Assembly: GCA_016705475.1 (NCBI GenBank)
Contig: JADIYD010000015.1
Span: 1-44,939, forward strand
Source: Betaproteobacteria bacterium
GTDB lineage: Bacteria; Pseudomonadota; Gammaproteobacteria; Burkholderiales; Rhodocyclaceae
Direction: 5' to 3'
DNA length: 44,939 nt
Of the stretch, positions 1 to 9,180 are shown one piece after another. Numbering within the stretch: the stretch's first letter is position 1; each line of letters opens with the position of its first letter. Made by a program: the position numbers and the translations under genes. The notes under the pieces are model-generated. The model had not been told where the DNA came from. It searched no databases and saw only the letters and a program-made list of their open reading frames with translations.

Positions 1-139
1 TGAAGCGCTTGCAGTATTTGCTTCACGAGGGTAACCATTTTATAAAACTGTTTATAGCCGTTTTTTTTTTAATGGGTGGCGTTGAAAAATGTTTCAAACA
101 AATTAAATTGTCGTCACCTATTTAAATAAGGAAATTATC

Positions 140-455
140 ATGGATATTTCTACTCCGGCCGTTGTTCAATTGCGTGATTTTGCAGCAGCAGATTCCGGCT
201 GAAATCGGCATCGTGAAGCACAGAGAAGGTTAATGTCCTGAATGAATTGCGCGCATTTGCCAAAACCCGAGGTTATGCCATTGAGGATTTGCTGGGCAAA
301 ACCAAAGGTAAAGACGGCTACCGGCAATGAGTCAAAGGTTAAATACCGCCACCCGGAAAATGTCGAGCTTGAATGGACGGGTCGCGGTCCTCAAGCCGAA
401 ATGGGTTGAATCATGGGTTGCCAATGGTGGTTCGATGGATAACCTTCTGGTCTGA
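140..455 (+). pseudogene. H-NS-family nucleoid protein, frame-broken
   Basis: The ATG at 140 opens MDISTPAVVQLRDF, which resembles the N-terminal oligomerisation segment of small betaproteobacterial H-NS proteins. A shifted frame continues NVLNELRAFAKTRGYAIED, then KYRHPENVELEWTGRGP and WVESWVANGGSMDNLLV, the C-terminal DNA-binding domain with its typical WTGRG core, ending at a TGA at 453-455. At least three frame changes separate the pieces, so no intact protein can be read. H-NS proteins of about 100 residues bind curved AT-rich DNA and silence genes. A weak TTGAAA / TTAAAT promoter-like pair lies at 82-108. The stop is two bases from the surE start. Poor local sequence quality is as likely as true decay. 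Confidence 0.75.
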
Positions 456-457
456 TT

Positions 458-1197
458 ATGCGCATACTGCTGTTTAACGACGATGGTTATTTTGCGCCAG
501 GGCTCGCTGCGCTGGCTGAGGCTTTACATGTGGTCTGGGGTGAAGTCGTTGCTCCCGAAGGCAGGGTCAATGGCAGCGCCAACAATTCCTTTGACAGTCG
601 TCCTTGCTGTTGAAACAAGCGGCCAGTGGCTTTATTTGCTGTGCAAATGGCGCATGGGCTTGGTTAATTCATTGGCCGTGACGGGTATGCTCAACGAATT
701 GCCGGATATTATCGTTTCGCAGGAATAAATAACGAGCGCCAATATGGGCGACGTTACGGCTATTCGGGGATAGTAGCGGCTGCTACCGAAGGCTTTGGTC
801 GGTATTCCATCGATTACCATTTCCCTGACTAGCTTTGAAATAATTTGCGACGGCTGGTCGATGTTGCCCGTGAATTGGTTGAGCGATTTGTTCATGATCC
901 TATTCGGGAACCGGTTTTGTTGAACGTAAATGTCCAGAATATTTCCTATTCAGAATTGAATGGCATGGAAGTTACCCGTCTTGAGCGGTGCACGTCGCCA
1001 TAAAGCCGAGCCGGTTGTGAAACTGACGTCGCCGCGCATGACAAACCGTTTACTGGGTTGGTGGCGCCGTTGCGGGCTGCCGATTCGGGGCCGGGTACCG
1101 ATTTCAATGCTGTCAGCGTGGCGTTTCAATTACACCCTTGCAGATCGATCTGACGCATTCCGCGCAGTTGCCCTTCGATTCGTCAGTGGATCGGTAG
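458..1197 (+). pseudogene. surE: SurE 5'/3'-nucleotidase, several frameshifts
   Basis: The start reads MRILLFNDDGYFAPGLAALA, the SurE N-terminus with the metal-binding NDDG motif. Later pieces in other frames match SurE in order: TGMLNELPDIIVS, YSGIVAAATEG, VARELVERFVHDP, LLNVNV, GPGTDFNAVSVAF and LQIDLTHSAQLPFDSSVDR before a TAG at 1195-1197. SurE is a metal-dependent survival phosphatase acting on nucleoside monophosphates. Total length fits the family (about 245 residues), but at least four frame shifts break it. It is the first gene of the conserved surE-pcm-nlpD-rpoS order, which supports the identification. Confidence 0.85.
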
Positions 1198-1224
1198 AGT
1201 CACGGTGTGTTGAACGATATTGGA

Positions 1225-1865
1225 ATGACCCTCGCAGCGGACGCGGACGCGCATGAAGGGATCGAGCGCTTGCGTGAGAAGGGGATCCGTAACGAGTCTG
1301 TCACTCAAGGCGATGGCAGCCGTCCCGCGCCACGTGAATGTCGAGGGGAGGCCTTGGCCTCCCGTGCTTACGAGGACACAGCGCTGCCGCTGGGCCTGGG
1401 GCAAGACCATCTCACGGCCCTATGTTGTGGCGCGCATGATCGAATTGCTGCCCAATGGACGGCAATCGCTTGGCAAGACACTGGAGATTGGTGCGGGCTG
1501 CGGTTATCAGGCCGCTGTTCTGGCGCAGCTGACCAACGAAGTCTATGCAGTCGAGCGGCTTGCACCGTTGCTCGAAAAGCCAGACCAACATGCGCACCCT
1601 GCAGCAATTCAATGTTCGCCTCAAACATGCCGACGGCCAGTTTGGTTTGCCCGAGGCTGGGCCGTTTGACAGCTCATCATAGTGGCCGCCGCCGGTGCCA
1701 GTGCGCGCCTGCGCTGCTCCAGCAGCTTGCGCCGGGTGGGCGAATGATTTTGCCAGTGGGGGCTGCTGGAGCAGTATTTAGCTTCATGGAACATACGCCG
1801 TGGGGATATATCGAAACCGGCTTGATGCCGTGCGCTTTGTCCCGCTACTTTCAGGAACGCAATGA
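1225..1865 (+). pseudogene. pcm: Protein-L-isoaspartate O-methyltransferase, frameshifted
   Basis: From the ATG at 1225 the frame gives GIERLREKGIRNESV. Pieces in other frames then give KAMAAVPRHVNVE, ALASRAYEDTALPLG, SRPYVVARMIELL, SLGKTLEIGAGCGYQAAVLA (SAM-binding EIGxGCGY motif), LLQQLAPGGRMILPVGA and LDAVRFVPLLSGTQ, ending at the TGA at 1863-1865. The order and content match PCM, which repairs isoaspartyl residues in damaged proteins using S-adenosylmethionine. At least five frame changes are needed. It lies between surE and nlpD as expected, and its stop overlaps the nlpD start. Confidence 0.85.
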
Positions 1866-2501
1866 TTCGAATCGCCGCTGCAATTTTCCCGTACTGTTTT
1901 TGCTGGCTGTATCTCAGCAGCCGGTGCCGGCCGTTGATCGTTCCTCTTCGCCGGTCAGGGCGGCTGCCCAGCCCGCTGGTCGCTACACCGTCAAGCGTGG
2001 CGATACCTTGAACAGGATTGCCCTTGAGCCGAACGGGCAGGATCATCGCGATATCGTCACCTGGAACAACATCGCCAATCCATCCGCCATCAAGGAAGGG
2101 CAGATCCTGCGGGTTGCGCCGCCGGTTGCTGCCATCGAGGCCGACTGCCGATGGCGCGGTCATGCCGATTGCCGTGGGTTCCGGTGTTGAATCCCGATCG
2201 CCCGATCAGCCCGCTGGCACCGTTGTCGCCGCTCCGCAGAACGGTGCCCTCAGGCGTGAGCCGCGCGTCGGCAAGGAACCGTATTCGGATGAGGCCTACG
2301 CCCGTCTGAACAAGGTTGCTGGCGATACAGCCAAGCCGGTTGAGGTCAAGCCTGAAGTTAAACCGGAGGTGGCACCCGCTACCGCTACCAGCCCGGATGA
2401 TGTGCCCTGGATGTGGCCGACATCGGCCAAAATGTCGGCGCCCTACAGTGACTCCGGCAACAAGGGGCTGGATTTCGCCGGCAAGGCTGGTGATCCGTTC
2501 G
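1862..2501 (+). pseudogene. nlpD: NlpD-type LysM/M23 murein hydrolase activator, 3'-truncated
   Basis: The ATG at 1862 overlaps the pcm stop. A shifted frame gives the hydrophobic VLFLLAVSQQP leader; the expected lipobox Cys is not readable. A LysM domain follows (YTVKRGDTLNRIALEP through SAIKEGQILRV, about 1984-2120), then a Pro/Val-rich linker. The M23 peptidase-like domain begins with KMSAPYSDSGNKGLDFAGKA and GDP. At about 2500 the sequence changes abruptly to rpoS coding sequence, so most of the M23 domain is missing. NlpD is an outer-membrane lipoprotein that activates amidases at division. Truncation could be a real deletion or a misassembly; see findings. Confidence 0.8.
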
Positions 2502-3201
2502 CACAACCTGCGGCTCGTCGTGAACATCGCCAAGCATTACCTGAATCGGGGCATTCCGCTTCTCGACCTGATCGAGGAGGGGAATCTCGGATTGATCCAT
2601 TCGCTGGAAAAATTCGACCCGGAACGCGGCTTCCGCTTTTCCACGTACGCTACGTGGTGGATACGCCAGAACATCGAGCGCGGCATCATGAAACCAGTCG
2701 CGCACCATTCGCTTGCCGGTGCATATCGTCAAGGAAATCAATATCGTCCTGCGTGCCATGCGGCATCTGGAGTCGGCCGACAAGCGCGACTCGACGGTGG
2801 AGCGTATCGCGGCCCTGATCGACTGGCCGGTCGAGGACGTTCGCCGTACGCTGTCGTTCAACGAACATATCGCGTCGCTGGATGCACCGCTCGACATTGA
2901 TCCGAACCACACCATCGCCGAAGTTATCGCTGATGATGGTTCCGGCGACCCGGAATCGCTGTTGCAGTCGAGCGAAGTTGGCTCTCTGGTCGACGATTGG
3001 CTGGCTCAGTTGAGCGAACGTCAGCGGTCAGTGCTTGAACGTCGCTATGGTCTGAACAGGGCGGATGTGGAGACGCTCGACGTCATCGCCCACGATCTCG
3101 GGCTGACCCGCGAGCGGGTACGACAGATTCAGATGGAAGGTCTGGACCGCCTGCGCAAGATCATCAAACGCGGCAATATCTCGCGCGATTCTCTGCTGTA
3201 G
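2502..3201 (+). pseudogene. rpoS: RNA polymerase sigma factor RpoS, 5'-truncated and frameshifted
   Basis: Coding begins in sigma region 2.1 with HNLRLVVNIAKHYLNRGIPL, then LLDLIEEGNLGLIHSLEKFD and FRFSTYATWWIRQNIERGIM (regions 2.2-2.4). A frame shift at about 2700-2715 is followed by LPVHIVKEINIVLRAMRHLE (region 3), ERQRSVLERRYGL and LGLTRERVRQIQMEGLDRLR (region 4.2 helix-turn-helix), ending at the TAG at 3199-3201. Regions 1.1-1.2 and the start codon are absent. RpoS directs stationary-phase and stress transcription. The 3' end overlaps convergent mltB by 38 bp. As sequenced it cannot make a normal sigma factor. Confidence 0.88.
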
Positions 3202-4219
3202 TCGGTTGCAGGGCGCACATGCGGCCGCGGATTTCCTCGCCTAGCTGGAAAACCGACATCGCATAGAAACTCGAACGGTTGTAGCGGGTGATGACGTAAA
3301 AATTCTCGAATCCAAGCCAGTATTCCGTCTCGCGTCCGGGGGAGACGAGGTCGATCAGTGCAGCGGTCGCTTGCGGATCGCTGTTGGCACTGATGCCTTT
3401 GCCAGCCAGGTCAGTGACCTTCAGGCTGGGGCGGATACCTGCCTGTATCAGCTCGGCCTCCGGCGTGCCGGATGTGGTAGCGGGCACGGCGATGGGCTGC
3501 CCGCTTGCCAGCCGTGCTGCTCCAAGAAAGCGGCCGACGCTGCCAATGGCGTCATCGACACTGTTGCCCAGATCGACCCGCTGGTCACCGTCGAAATCGA
3601 CGGCATAGCGGCGCTGGCTGCCCGGCATGAATTGCGGAATGCCGATGGCGCCGGCAAACGAGCCCTTGACCGACATCAGGTCCAGATTGTTCTCGCGGGC
3701 CAGTAGCAGGAACTGCTCCAGTTCGGTGCGGAAAAACTCGGCACGCCTTGGGTAATTAAAGGCGAGCGTGGCCAGAGCTTCGAAAACGCGGAAACTGCCC
3801 ATGTTGCGGCCATATTCCGTCTCGACGCCAATGATGGCGACGATGATTTCCTCCGGCACGCCATAGACGGCCGATGCCTTGGCCAGTTGCCCGGCATTTT
3901 CCTGCCAGAAGCTGACCCCGCGATCAATGCGGCGGTCGTTCAGAAAGCGGGGCCGGTAGCGTTCCCACGAGCGCTGCAGCGGCGAGGCGGGTGGTTTGAT
4001 CAATTTAAGTACGGTGGTGTTCGGGCGAGTCTGGGCGAACTGGCTGATGAGTTCGTCGGCCTTGAAGCCATGGCGTGTTTCGAGGTCGCGGGCAAACTCG
4101 ATGGCAGCCGGATCATCGGCGAAGGTCGGTGCCTTCGCAGCAGAATTCGGGGAAGCATGGGCCAGCGTTGTCAGGGCGGCCAGCAGCAGCGGTGCAAGCG
4201 TCAGTGTCAGTTTTTTCAT
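3164..4219 (-). CDS. mltB: Membrane-bound lytic murein transglycosylase B
   Basis: A 351-residue protein starts MKKLTLTLAPLLLAALTTLA, a signal peptide (about residues 1-23) without an obvious lipobox. The SLT/MltB domain follows, with the catalytic glutamate in GVETEYGRN (E133) and the substrate-groove segment FAGAIGIPQFMPGS. MltB cleaves the MurNAc-GlcNAc bond of peptidoglycan to give 1,6-anhydro ends. The true start is the ATG at 4219, which overlaps the tgpA stop as ATGA, so the pair is probably translationally coupled. A tgpA frameshift makes the two genes read as one long frame, but that is not a real fusion. The 3' end overlaps rpoS convergently. Confidence 0.9.
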   Translation of the reverse strand: MKKLTLTLAPLLLAALTTLAHASPNSAAKAPTFADDPAAIEFARDLETRHGFKADELISQFAQTRPNTTVLKLIKPPASPLQRSWERYRPRFLNDRRIDRGVSFWQENAGQLAKASAVYGVPEEIIVAIIGVETEYGRNMGSFRVFEALATLAFNYPRRAEFFRTELEQFLLLARENNLDLMSVKGSFAGAIGIPQFMPGSQRRYAVDFDGDQRVDLGNSVDDAIGSVGRFLGAARLASGQPIAVPATTSGTPEAELIQAGIRPSLKVTDLAGKGISANSDPQATAALIDLVSPGRETEYWLGFENFYVITRYNRSSFYAMSVFQLGEEIRGRMCALQPTTAENRARYCRV

Positions 4220-6151
4220 CGCAATTGCGCGATGGCGTCGCGCAGTGTGGTCAGGTGTTGGTCGGTATTGCCGTAGCGCGCCACAAGGTAGGCGTCGACC
4301 ACGCGCTGGAAAGGTTCGGCCAGTTCCGGGCGCTGTTCCCGAACACGTCGGGCCAGTTCCAGTGGCGTTTCCCACGGCGCGCAGTCTACCTTCCTTCCGG
4401 GCCAGATGTCGCAATGCTTTATGCCAAAGGCGAAGGGTCGGGTCGCGTTCCGGACGCTTGTAGAGTGCCCACGCCATCACTCCGGCAACCAGCAGGCCGC
4501 AGGTGCTGCCGAGCGCCACGGCCAGGCTGCGCCAGTCGGTCTCAGATAGCCCAAGACGAGCCAGTAGTTCGGCCTGGCGCTGCGGGTTGTAGCCAAGCAC
4601 GCTCTGGTTCCAGGCATTGTTGATAGCTTCCCAGCGGTAGCGCAGTGTTCGAACCCACTCTGAGCGCAACTGGATTAGCATCGGCAATGGCTCTCCGAAG
4701 CCTAGGGCGCTGGCGATGCCGGTTTCGATGCGGTCGGGCGATACGGCTGCTGTTGGGTCGACGCGTACCCAGCCTTTGCCGGCCAGCCAGACCTCGGTCC
4801 AGGCGTGGGCGTCGGACTGGCGAACGACGAGGTATTGATCAAGCGGATTGAATTCGCCGCCCTGGTAGCCGCCAACCACACGGGCCGGAATGCCGGCAGC
4901 ACGCATGAGCACGACGAAGGCGGCGGCGTAGTGTTCGCAGAAGCCACGCTTGCTCTGGAAAAGGAAGTCATCGACGCTATGTCGGCCGAGCAACGGCGGT
5001 TGCAGGGTGTAGGTAAACTCGGCGGCGAACAGGGCGAGCGCTTTGTCGATGACCCCTTCGGGCGACTGGCTGGCGCGCCACTGTCCGGCGAGCGCACGCG
5101 CCTGCGGATTGCTGCCTGCGGGCAGGGCGAGATTGCGCTGCAGCACGACCGGGTCTTCGCTCGTGTTGAAGCGATAGTCAAGGCTGGCCGAGAGCCGGAA
5201 TCGTTGCCGCTCGTTGATGGGATTCTGGCTGACTGCGGTCAACGTGCCATTTTGGGCGATTTCCGCCGGCAGATTCCGGGGGGAATCAAGGGCCAGCAGC
5301 CAGCGCTGGTTGTGGGCTTCCAGCGTCGTTTCATAGTCGATGGGCGGCGACAGGCTTTCCAGTTGCGGCGCTGGGTAACGTCCTTTGTAGGGCTGCCATG
5401 TCGTGCCGTCAAATTGCTCCATGACCGGTCCGCGCCAGTAAAGCTTCTGCCGGGGCGGTAGTGGCCCGTCGAAGCGAACGCGAAAGGCGATGTCGGGATT
5501 CTGGACAAGTTCGGCGATGCTACCCGGCGACATGCTGTCCGATAGCCCTGTCTTGCCGGCGTGAGCGTCGGTAGGCAGTCCCCAGAGCGGCCCGGAAATG
5601 CGCGGAAAGAGTAAAAAAAGCACGAGCATGAAGGGGATGGCCTGCAGGCAAAGCACACCGGCGTAGCGCAGCGTGTCACGCGGCGAGCTACTCGGTCCGC
5701 CATGCAGGCGGATCAGTGTGGCCGTGACCAGCCACATTGCCGCCAGCAGCCAGATACCGGTCGGGATGCTTTGCGAGAAGAAATAGTGGGTCAGCAGCAG
5801 AAAATAGCCGAGGGTGACGACCACCATCGCATCTCGTCGCGATTTCAGTTCGAGTAACTTCATGGCCATGAACATGACCAGCATGGCAACCCCCGCATCC
5901 CGCCCGAACAAGGTGTGGAATTCGAGGAGGATGCCGGCGCTGCCAGCGCCGACCAACGGGATGAGTATCCAGCGGCTGGGCAGGCGTTGGTCTTTCCACC
6001 ATAGCCAGACAGCCCATAACAAGGTTGCGCCGGCCACAGCGCTGAGCCACGGCGGCTGATGGATGAAGTGTGGCGCCGTTGTCGCCAGGGCGGTGGCGAA
6101 AAGCCAGGGCGTGGCGTGACGGTCGAGGGCTTCGTGCGCTGGCGTGCTCAT
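4216..6151 (-). CDS. tgpA: TgpA-type transglutaminase-like membrane protein (one frameshift)
   Basis: The N-terminal third holds several membrane segments (DUF3488-like, about residues 10-200). A periplasmic transglutaminase core follows, with the Cys in KRGFCEHYAAAF (near residue 404), His in SDAHAWTEVWL (near 448) and Asp in VRVDPTAA (near 464). A further membrane helix and a DUF4129-like tail end the protein. At about 4385 the frame breaks; the correct tail in the next frame reads APWETPLELARRV and ends LTTLRDAIAQLR with TGA at 4218-4216. The start ATG at 6151 overlaps the DUF58 stop. Such genes regularly follow MoxR ATPase and DUF58 genes; the role in the envelope is not fully defined. 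Confidence 0.85.
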
Positions 6152-7095
6152 GGCTGGCAGAGGGCGAGGGCCTCGAGGCAAAGCTGGCGATGACGCTCGC
6201 CGCTGCCGGTCGGGATGTCGACCCCGGGCAGGCTCAGGCCGTAATGGGCGTCGGCGGTATCAGCAGAGAGCACCCAGCCGGTCAGAATGCCGATGCGGGC
6301 TTCGTCGGCAAGCGCGGTGTCGGTTAGTTGCCAGTCGAGCATCAATTCGACCTGTGCGCCGCCGGCAAATTGTTTGATCAGCAAGGGGCCGTTGGCATTG
6401 CGGGCGCTGGCTTTCCAGGCGACGTGGCGGGGTGAGTCGGCCGGCTGACGTTCGCGAAACCCGGCGAAATCCTCCTGCCCGCCGTCACCGCTTCGCTCGC
6501 CGCCAATGGGCGTCGGTGATGAAGGGGGGAGAGGCGTCGCAATGGGCTGTGGATAAACCAGGCAGCGCATGGCCGGCTGCAGGTAGGCCCAGGCCGTAAA
6601 CAAGCCGAGCGGATAGCGCGTTGATAGCCGGACGCGCGGTAAATCCAGCCAGCCGCGATTTTTGGTGCTGACCGGAATATTCAGTTTTGCGCTTTTTTTC
6701 CCGGTCGACCGTGGCAAACACCGGATTGCCGCTTTCGGCCTCCAGTTCAAGCCCCAGGCGGGGTGGGGCGGTCGTTGTCGAGTGTGATCTGGAAATGTGC
6801 CGTTTCGCCGGCAAAAACCGGGGCGCTGCGTCCAGGCGCGATGAGCAGGCCATGCAGGTTGCGAAAGGTCTGGATCATGCCGACGATGCCCAGCCCGGCA
6901 AGCAGAAAAACCAGCGCGTGACCGAGCGCCAGGTTGTAATTGATGGCGCCGATCAACATGACGATCAGCGCCAACGCAAAGAGCAGTCCGCCACGCGAGG
7001 GAATGATGAAAATGCGCCGCTGGCCGAGGCGCAAGGGGCTGTGCCATCGCTGTGCCAGCGAAACAGTTTTGCTGCAGGGTGGCGACGATGCCCAC
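6148..7095 (-). CDS. DUF58 (von Willebrand-like) protein with frameshifts
   Basis: The N-terminal part reads LRLGQRRIFIIPSRGGLLF followed by two membrane helices (ALALIVMLIGAINYNLA and ALVFLLAGLGIVGMI). The middle is in a second frame (GLELEAESGNPVFATVDREK) and the rest in a third (LNIPVSTKNRGWLDLPRVRL to EALALCQP). DUF58 proteins accompany MoxR ATPases. At least two indels are needed, one in the T7 run at 6693-6699. The start is unclear; GTG 7095 lies just after the moxR stop but is out of frame with the RLGQRR segment. The second break sits inside a copy of the dispersed motif (6691-6717). Confidence 0.75.
   Translation of the reverse strand: MGIVATLQQNCFAGTAMAQPLAPRPAAHFHHSLAWRTALCVGADRHVDRRHQLQPGARSRAGFSACRAGHRRHDPDLSQPAWPAHRAWTQRPGFCRRNGTFPDHTRQRPPHPAWGLNWRPKAAIRCLPRSTGKKSAKLNIPVSTKNRGWLDLPRVRLSTRYPLGLFTAWAYLQPAMRCLVYPQPIATPLPPSSPTPIGGERSGDGGQEDFAGFRERQPADSPRHVAWKASARNANGPLLIKQFAGGAQVELMLDWQLTDTALADEARIGILTGWVLSADTADAHYGLSLPGVDIPTGSGERHRQLCLEALALCQP
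6691..6717 (+). repeat. Dispersed TTGACCG motif, copy 1 (inside DUF58 gene)
   Basis: The site reads GC, T7, CCCGGTCGACCGTGGCAAA. It matches the motif family seen at 19653, 22489, 32861, 39280 and 42594. On the coding (minus) strand it encodes FATVDREK in the DUF58 protein. The inner CGGTCGACCG is a perfect palindrome in this copy. Confidence 0.6.
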
Positions 7096-7100
7096 GGATA

Positions 7101-8051
7101 TCAGGGGATGGCGACGCTGCGGATCAGGGCGGCAATGTCCTCCGACTGCGCATAGCCGCCACCCTGGGCAGAGCGCAGGCGGTGCCGGGCAACCGCTGGC
7201 AGAACAGCCTGCACATCGTCCGGCAGCACCATGTCACGCCCGGCCAGCCAGGCCCAGGCGCGGGCGGCAGCGAGCAGGGCAAGGCCGGCTCGAGGCGAGA
7301 GACCGTGCTGGAATGCTGGTTTCTGACGGGTTGCTTCAACCAGTGCCTGGATGTAATCGATGAGCGGACCGGCTGCGTGGATGGTTGACGCTTGCTGCTG
7401 CAAGGCGGGAAGGTCATCGGGTGAGAGCAATGGTGTCAATTCCTCTACCCGTCGCCGCTGGCCGCCGGCAGCGAGCAGGGCGCGTTCGGCGATGCGGTCC
7501 GGGTAGCCGAGTTCGATGCGCATCAGGAAGCGGTCGAGTTGAGATTCGGGCAACGGAAAGGTGCCGATCTGGTGCGCCGGATTTTGCGTTGCAATGACGA
7601 AGAACGGGATTGGCAAGGGGCGCGTCTGCCCCTCGGCCGTGACCTGGCCTTCCTCCATCGCTTCCAGCAATGCGCTCTGGGTTTTCGGTGTGGCGCGGTT
7701 GATCTCGTCGGCCAGCACGAGCTGGGCAAAGACGGGGCCGGGCAGGAAGCGGAAGTCGCTCTTGTCCTGCTCGAAAACTGAAACGCCCGTGATGTCGGCC
7801 GGCAGCAGATCACTGGTGAACTGGATGCGCGAGAACTGCAGCCCGAGCAGCCGGGCCAGCGTGTGGGCCAGCGTTGTCTTGCCCATGCCGGGCAGGTCTT
7901 CGATCAGCAAATGGCCGTTGGCCAGCAGGCAGGCTATGGCTAGCCGGATCTCGTGGTCCTTGCCGAGAATGATCAGGCCAGCCCGATCAAGGACGCCGTC
8001 GAACGCTCGAGGATGACCGGCAAGACCGGAAAGTGTGTTTTTCAGCGTCAT
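7101..8051 (-). CDS. MoxR-family AAA+ ATPase
   Basis: A 316-residue AAA+ protein with Walker A LPGMGKTT (about residues 53-60) and Walker B LVLADEIN (111-118), followed by sensor sequences around FFVIATQNP. The C-terminal lid contains SPRAGLALLAAARAWAWLAG. MoxR ATPases act as chaperone-like remodelers for partner proteins with von Willebrand-type domains, here the adjacent DUF58 protein. It is the first gene of a probable moxR-DUF58-tgpA-mltB operon on the minus strand. Five bases separate its TGA (7103-7101) from the DUF58 GTG. The frame is intact. Confidence 0.9.
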   Translation of the reverse strand: MTLKNTLSGLAGHPRAFDGVLDRAGLIILGKDHEIRLAIACLLANGHLLIEDLPGMGKTTLAHTLARLLGLQFSRIQFTSDLLPADITGVSVFEQDKSDFRFLPGPVFAQLVLADEINRATPKTQSALLEAMEEGQVTAEGQTRPLPIPFFVIATQNPAHQIGTFPLPESQLDRFLMRIELGYPDRIAERALLAAGGQRRRVEELTPLLSPDDLPALQQQASTIHAAGPLIDYIQALVEATRQKPAFQHGLSPRAGLALLAAARAWAWLAGRDMVLPDDVQAVLPAVARHRLRSAQGGGYAQSEDIAALIRSVAIP

Positions 8052-8168
8052 ATGAATCTGCTCAGTGTGTTTAAAGCGATTCTAATGCTTGAAGCCGCGC
8101 GATGATTGGGACGATAATGACAATTCGACGTGCGCCGTTTTGTGCGCCGCTTCGCAGAGAGAGAACAA

Positions 8169-9095
8169 GTGACGACCACTGCCATCATCACCCATCGTGA
8201 CTGCCAGTTGCACGACATGGGTTCGCATCACCCGGAATGTCCGCAACGCCTGACAGCCATCAACGATCACCTGATCGCCCAGGGGATCGACGCCTATTTT
8301 GTCTATTACGATGCGCCGCTCGCAACCTTCGAACAACTGATGCGGGTTCATCCCGCCTCGCACCTTGAGCGCATCAAGCGTGCTTCGCCTGAGCATGGCG
8401 TCGTGCACCTCGACCCCGACACAGCGATGAATCCGCACACCTGGCAGGCCGCGTTGCGGGCAGCCGGTTCCGGTTGTCTTGCGGTCGACCTCGTCATGAA
8501 GGGCGAAATCGAAAACGCCTTCTGTGCCGTGCGCCCGCCCGGCCATCACTGCGAAAAAGCGAATCCGATGGGCTTCTGCTTCTTCAACAACGTCGGTGTT
8601 GCGGCCAAGCATGCTCTCAAGGCACATGGTCTGGAGCGCGTGGCGATCATCGACTTTGACGTTCACCACGGGAATGGCACCGAAGACTGCTTCGCCGGCG
8701 ACGATGAGGTGCTCATGTGCTCGATCTTCCAGCACCCGTTCTACCCCTACAGCGGCACCGACAAGCCGGCGCACAACATGTGCAACGTGCCGCTTGCGTC
8801 CGGTTGCGGCGGCGAGGAATTCCGCGATGCCGTCACGCAGGTCTGGATGCCGCGCCTGCGGGAATTCAAGCCGCAGATGATCCTGATCTCCGCTGGTTTC
8901 GATGCGCATTTCGAGGACGACATGGGTAACCTCAAGTTCCTCGAAAAAGATTACGCCTGGGTCACCGACCAGTTGAAAACGCTGGCTGCGGAAATGTGCA
9001 ACAAGCGTGTGGTCTCCATGCTCGAAGGCGGTTACGTCATGACGTCGCTGGCGCGTAGCGTTGGCGCTCATCTGCGTTCGCTGGCTGATCTGTAG
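8169..9095 (+). CDS. Histone deacetylase / acetylpolyamine amidohydrolase family protein
   Basis: The protein carries the family signatures in order: HPECPQRL near the N-terminus, RPPGHHCEKANPMGFCFFNN with the catalytic His pair, DFDVHHGNGTED (zinc ligands Asp and His) and ISAGFDAHFEDDMG (zinc-ligand Asp). These zinc hydrolases remove acyl groups from lysine-like amines; bacterial substrates include acetylpolyamines and sometimes proteins, and the substrate here cannot be told. I chose the GTG at 8169 because an AGAGAG purine run lies just upstream. An upstream GTG at 8130 in the same frame would add 13 residues of low-information sequence. It is divergent from the moxR operon. Confidence 0.88.
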   Translation: MTTTAIITHRDCQLHDMGSHHPECPQRLTAINDHLIAQGIDAYFVYYDAPLATFEQLMRVHPASHLERIKRASPEHGVVHLDPDTAMNPHTWQAALRAAGSGCLAVDLVMKGEIENAFCAVRPPGHHCEKANPMGFCFFNNVGVAAKHALKAHGLERVAIIDFDVHHGNGTEDCFAGDDEVLMCSIFQHPFYPYSGTDKPAHNMCNVPLASGCGGEEFRDAVTQVWMPRLREFKPQMILISAGFDAHFEDDMGNLKFLEKDYAWVTDQLKTLAAEMCNKRVVSMLEGGYVMTSLARSVGAHLRSLADL

Positions 9096-9180
9096 TCGTT
9101 GTTTCCTTTCGGAAAAAGCACAGGGTGGGGTAAAATCCCGCCCTCTTTTTCATGTTTCCAACGTTTAACCGGATGAATCC

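Noticed and set aside
1862..3201. A possible NlpD-RpoS fusion protein
   Set aside because: The two parts are in different frames at the junction, and a fused murein-hydrolase/sigma factor has no plausible role.
3164..6181. A 1005-residue frame joining a transglutaminase and MltB
   Set aside because: A frameshift near 4385 merges them. The correct tgpA end in the next frame overlaps the mltB ATG as ATGA, so these are two genes.
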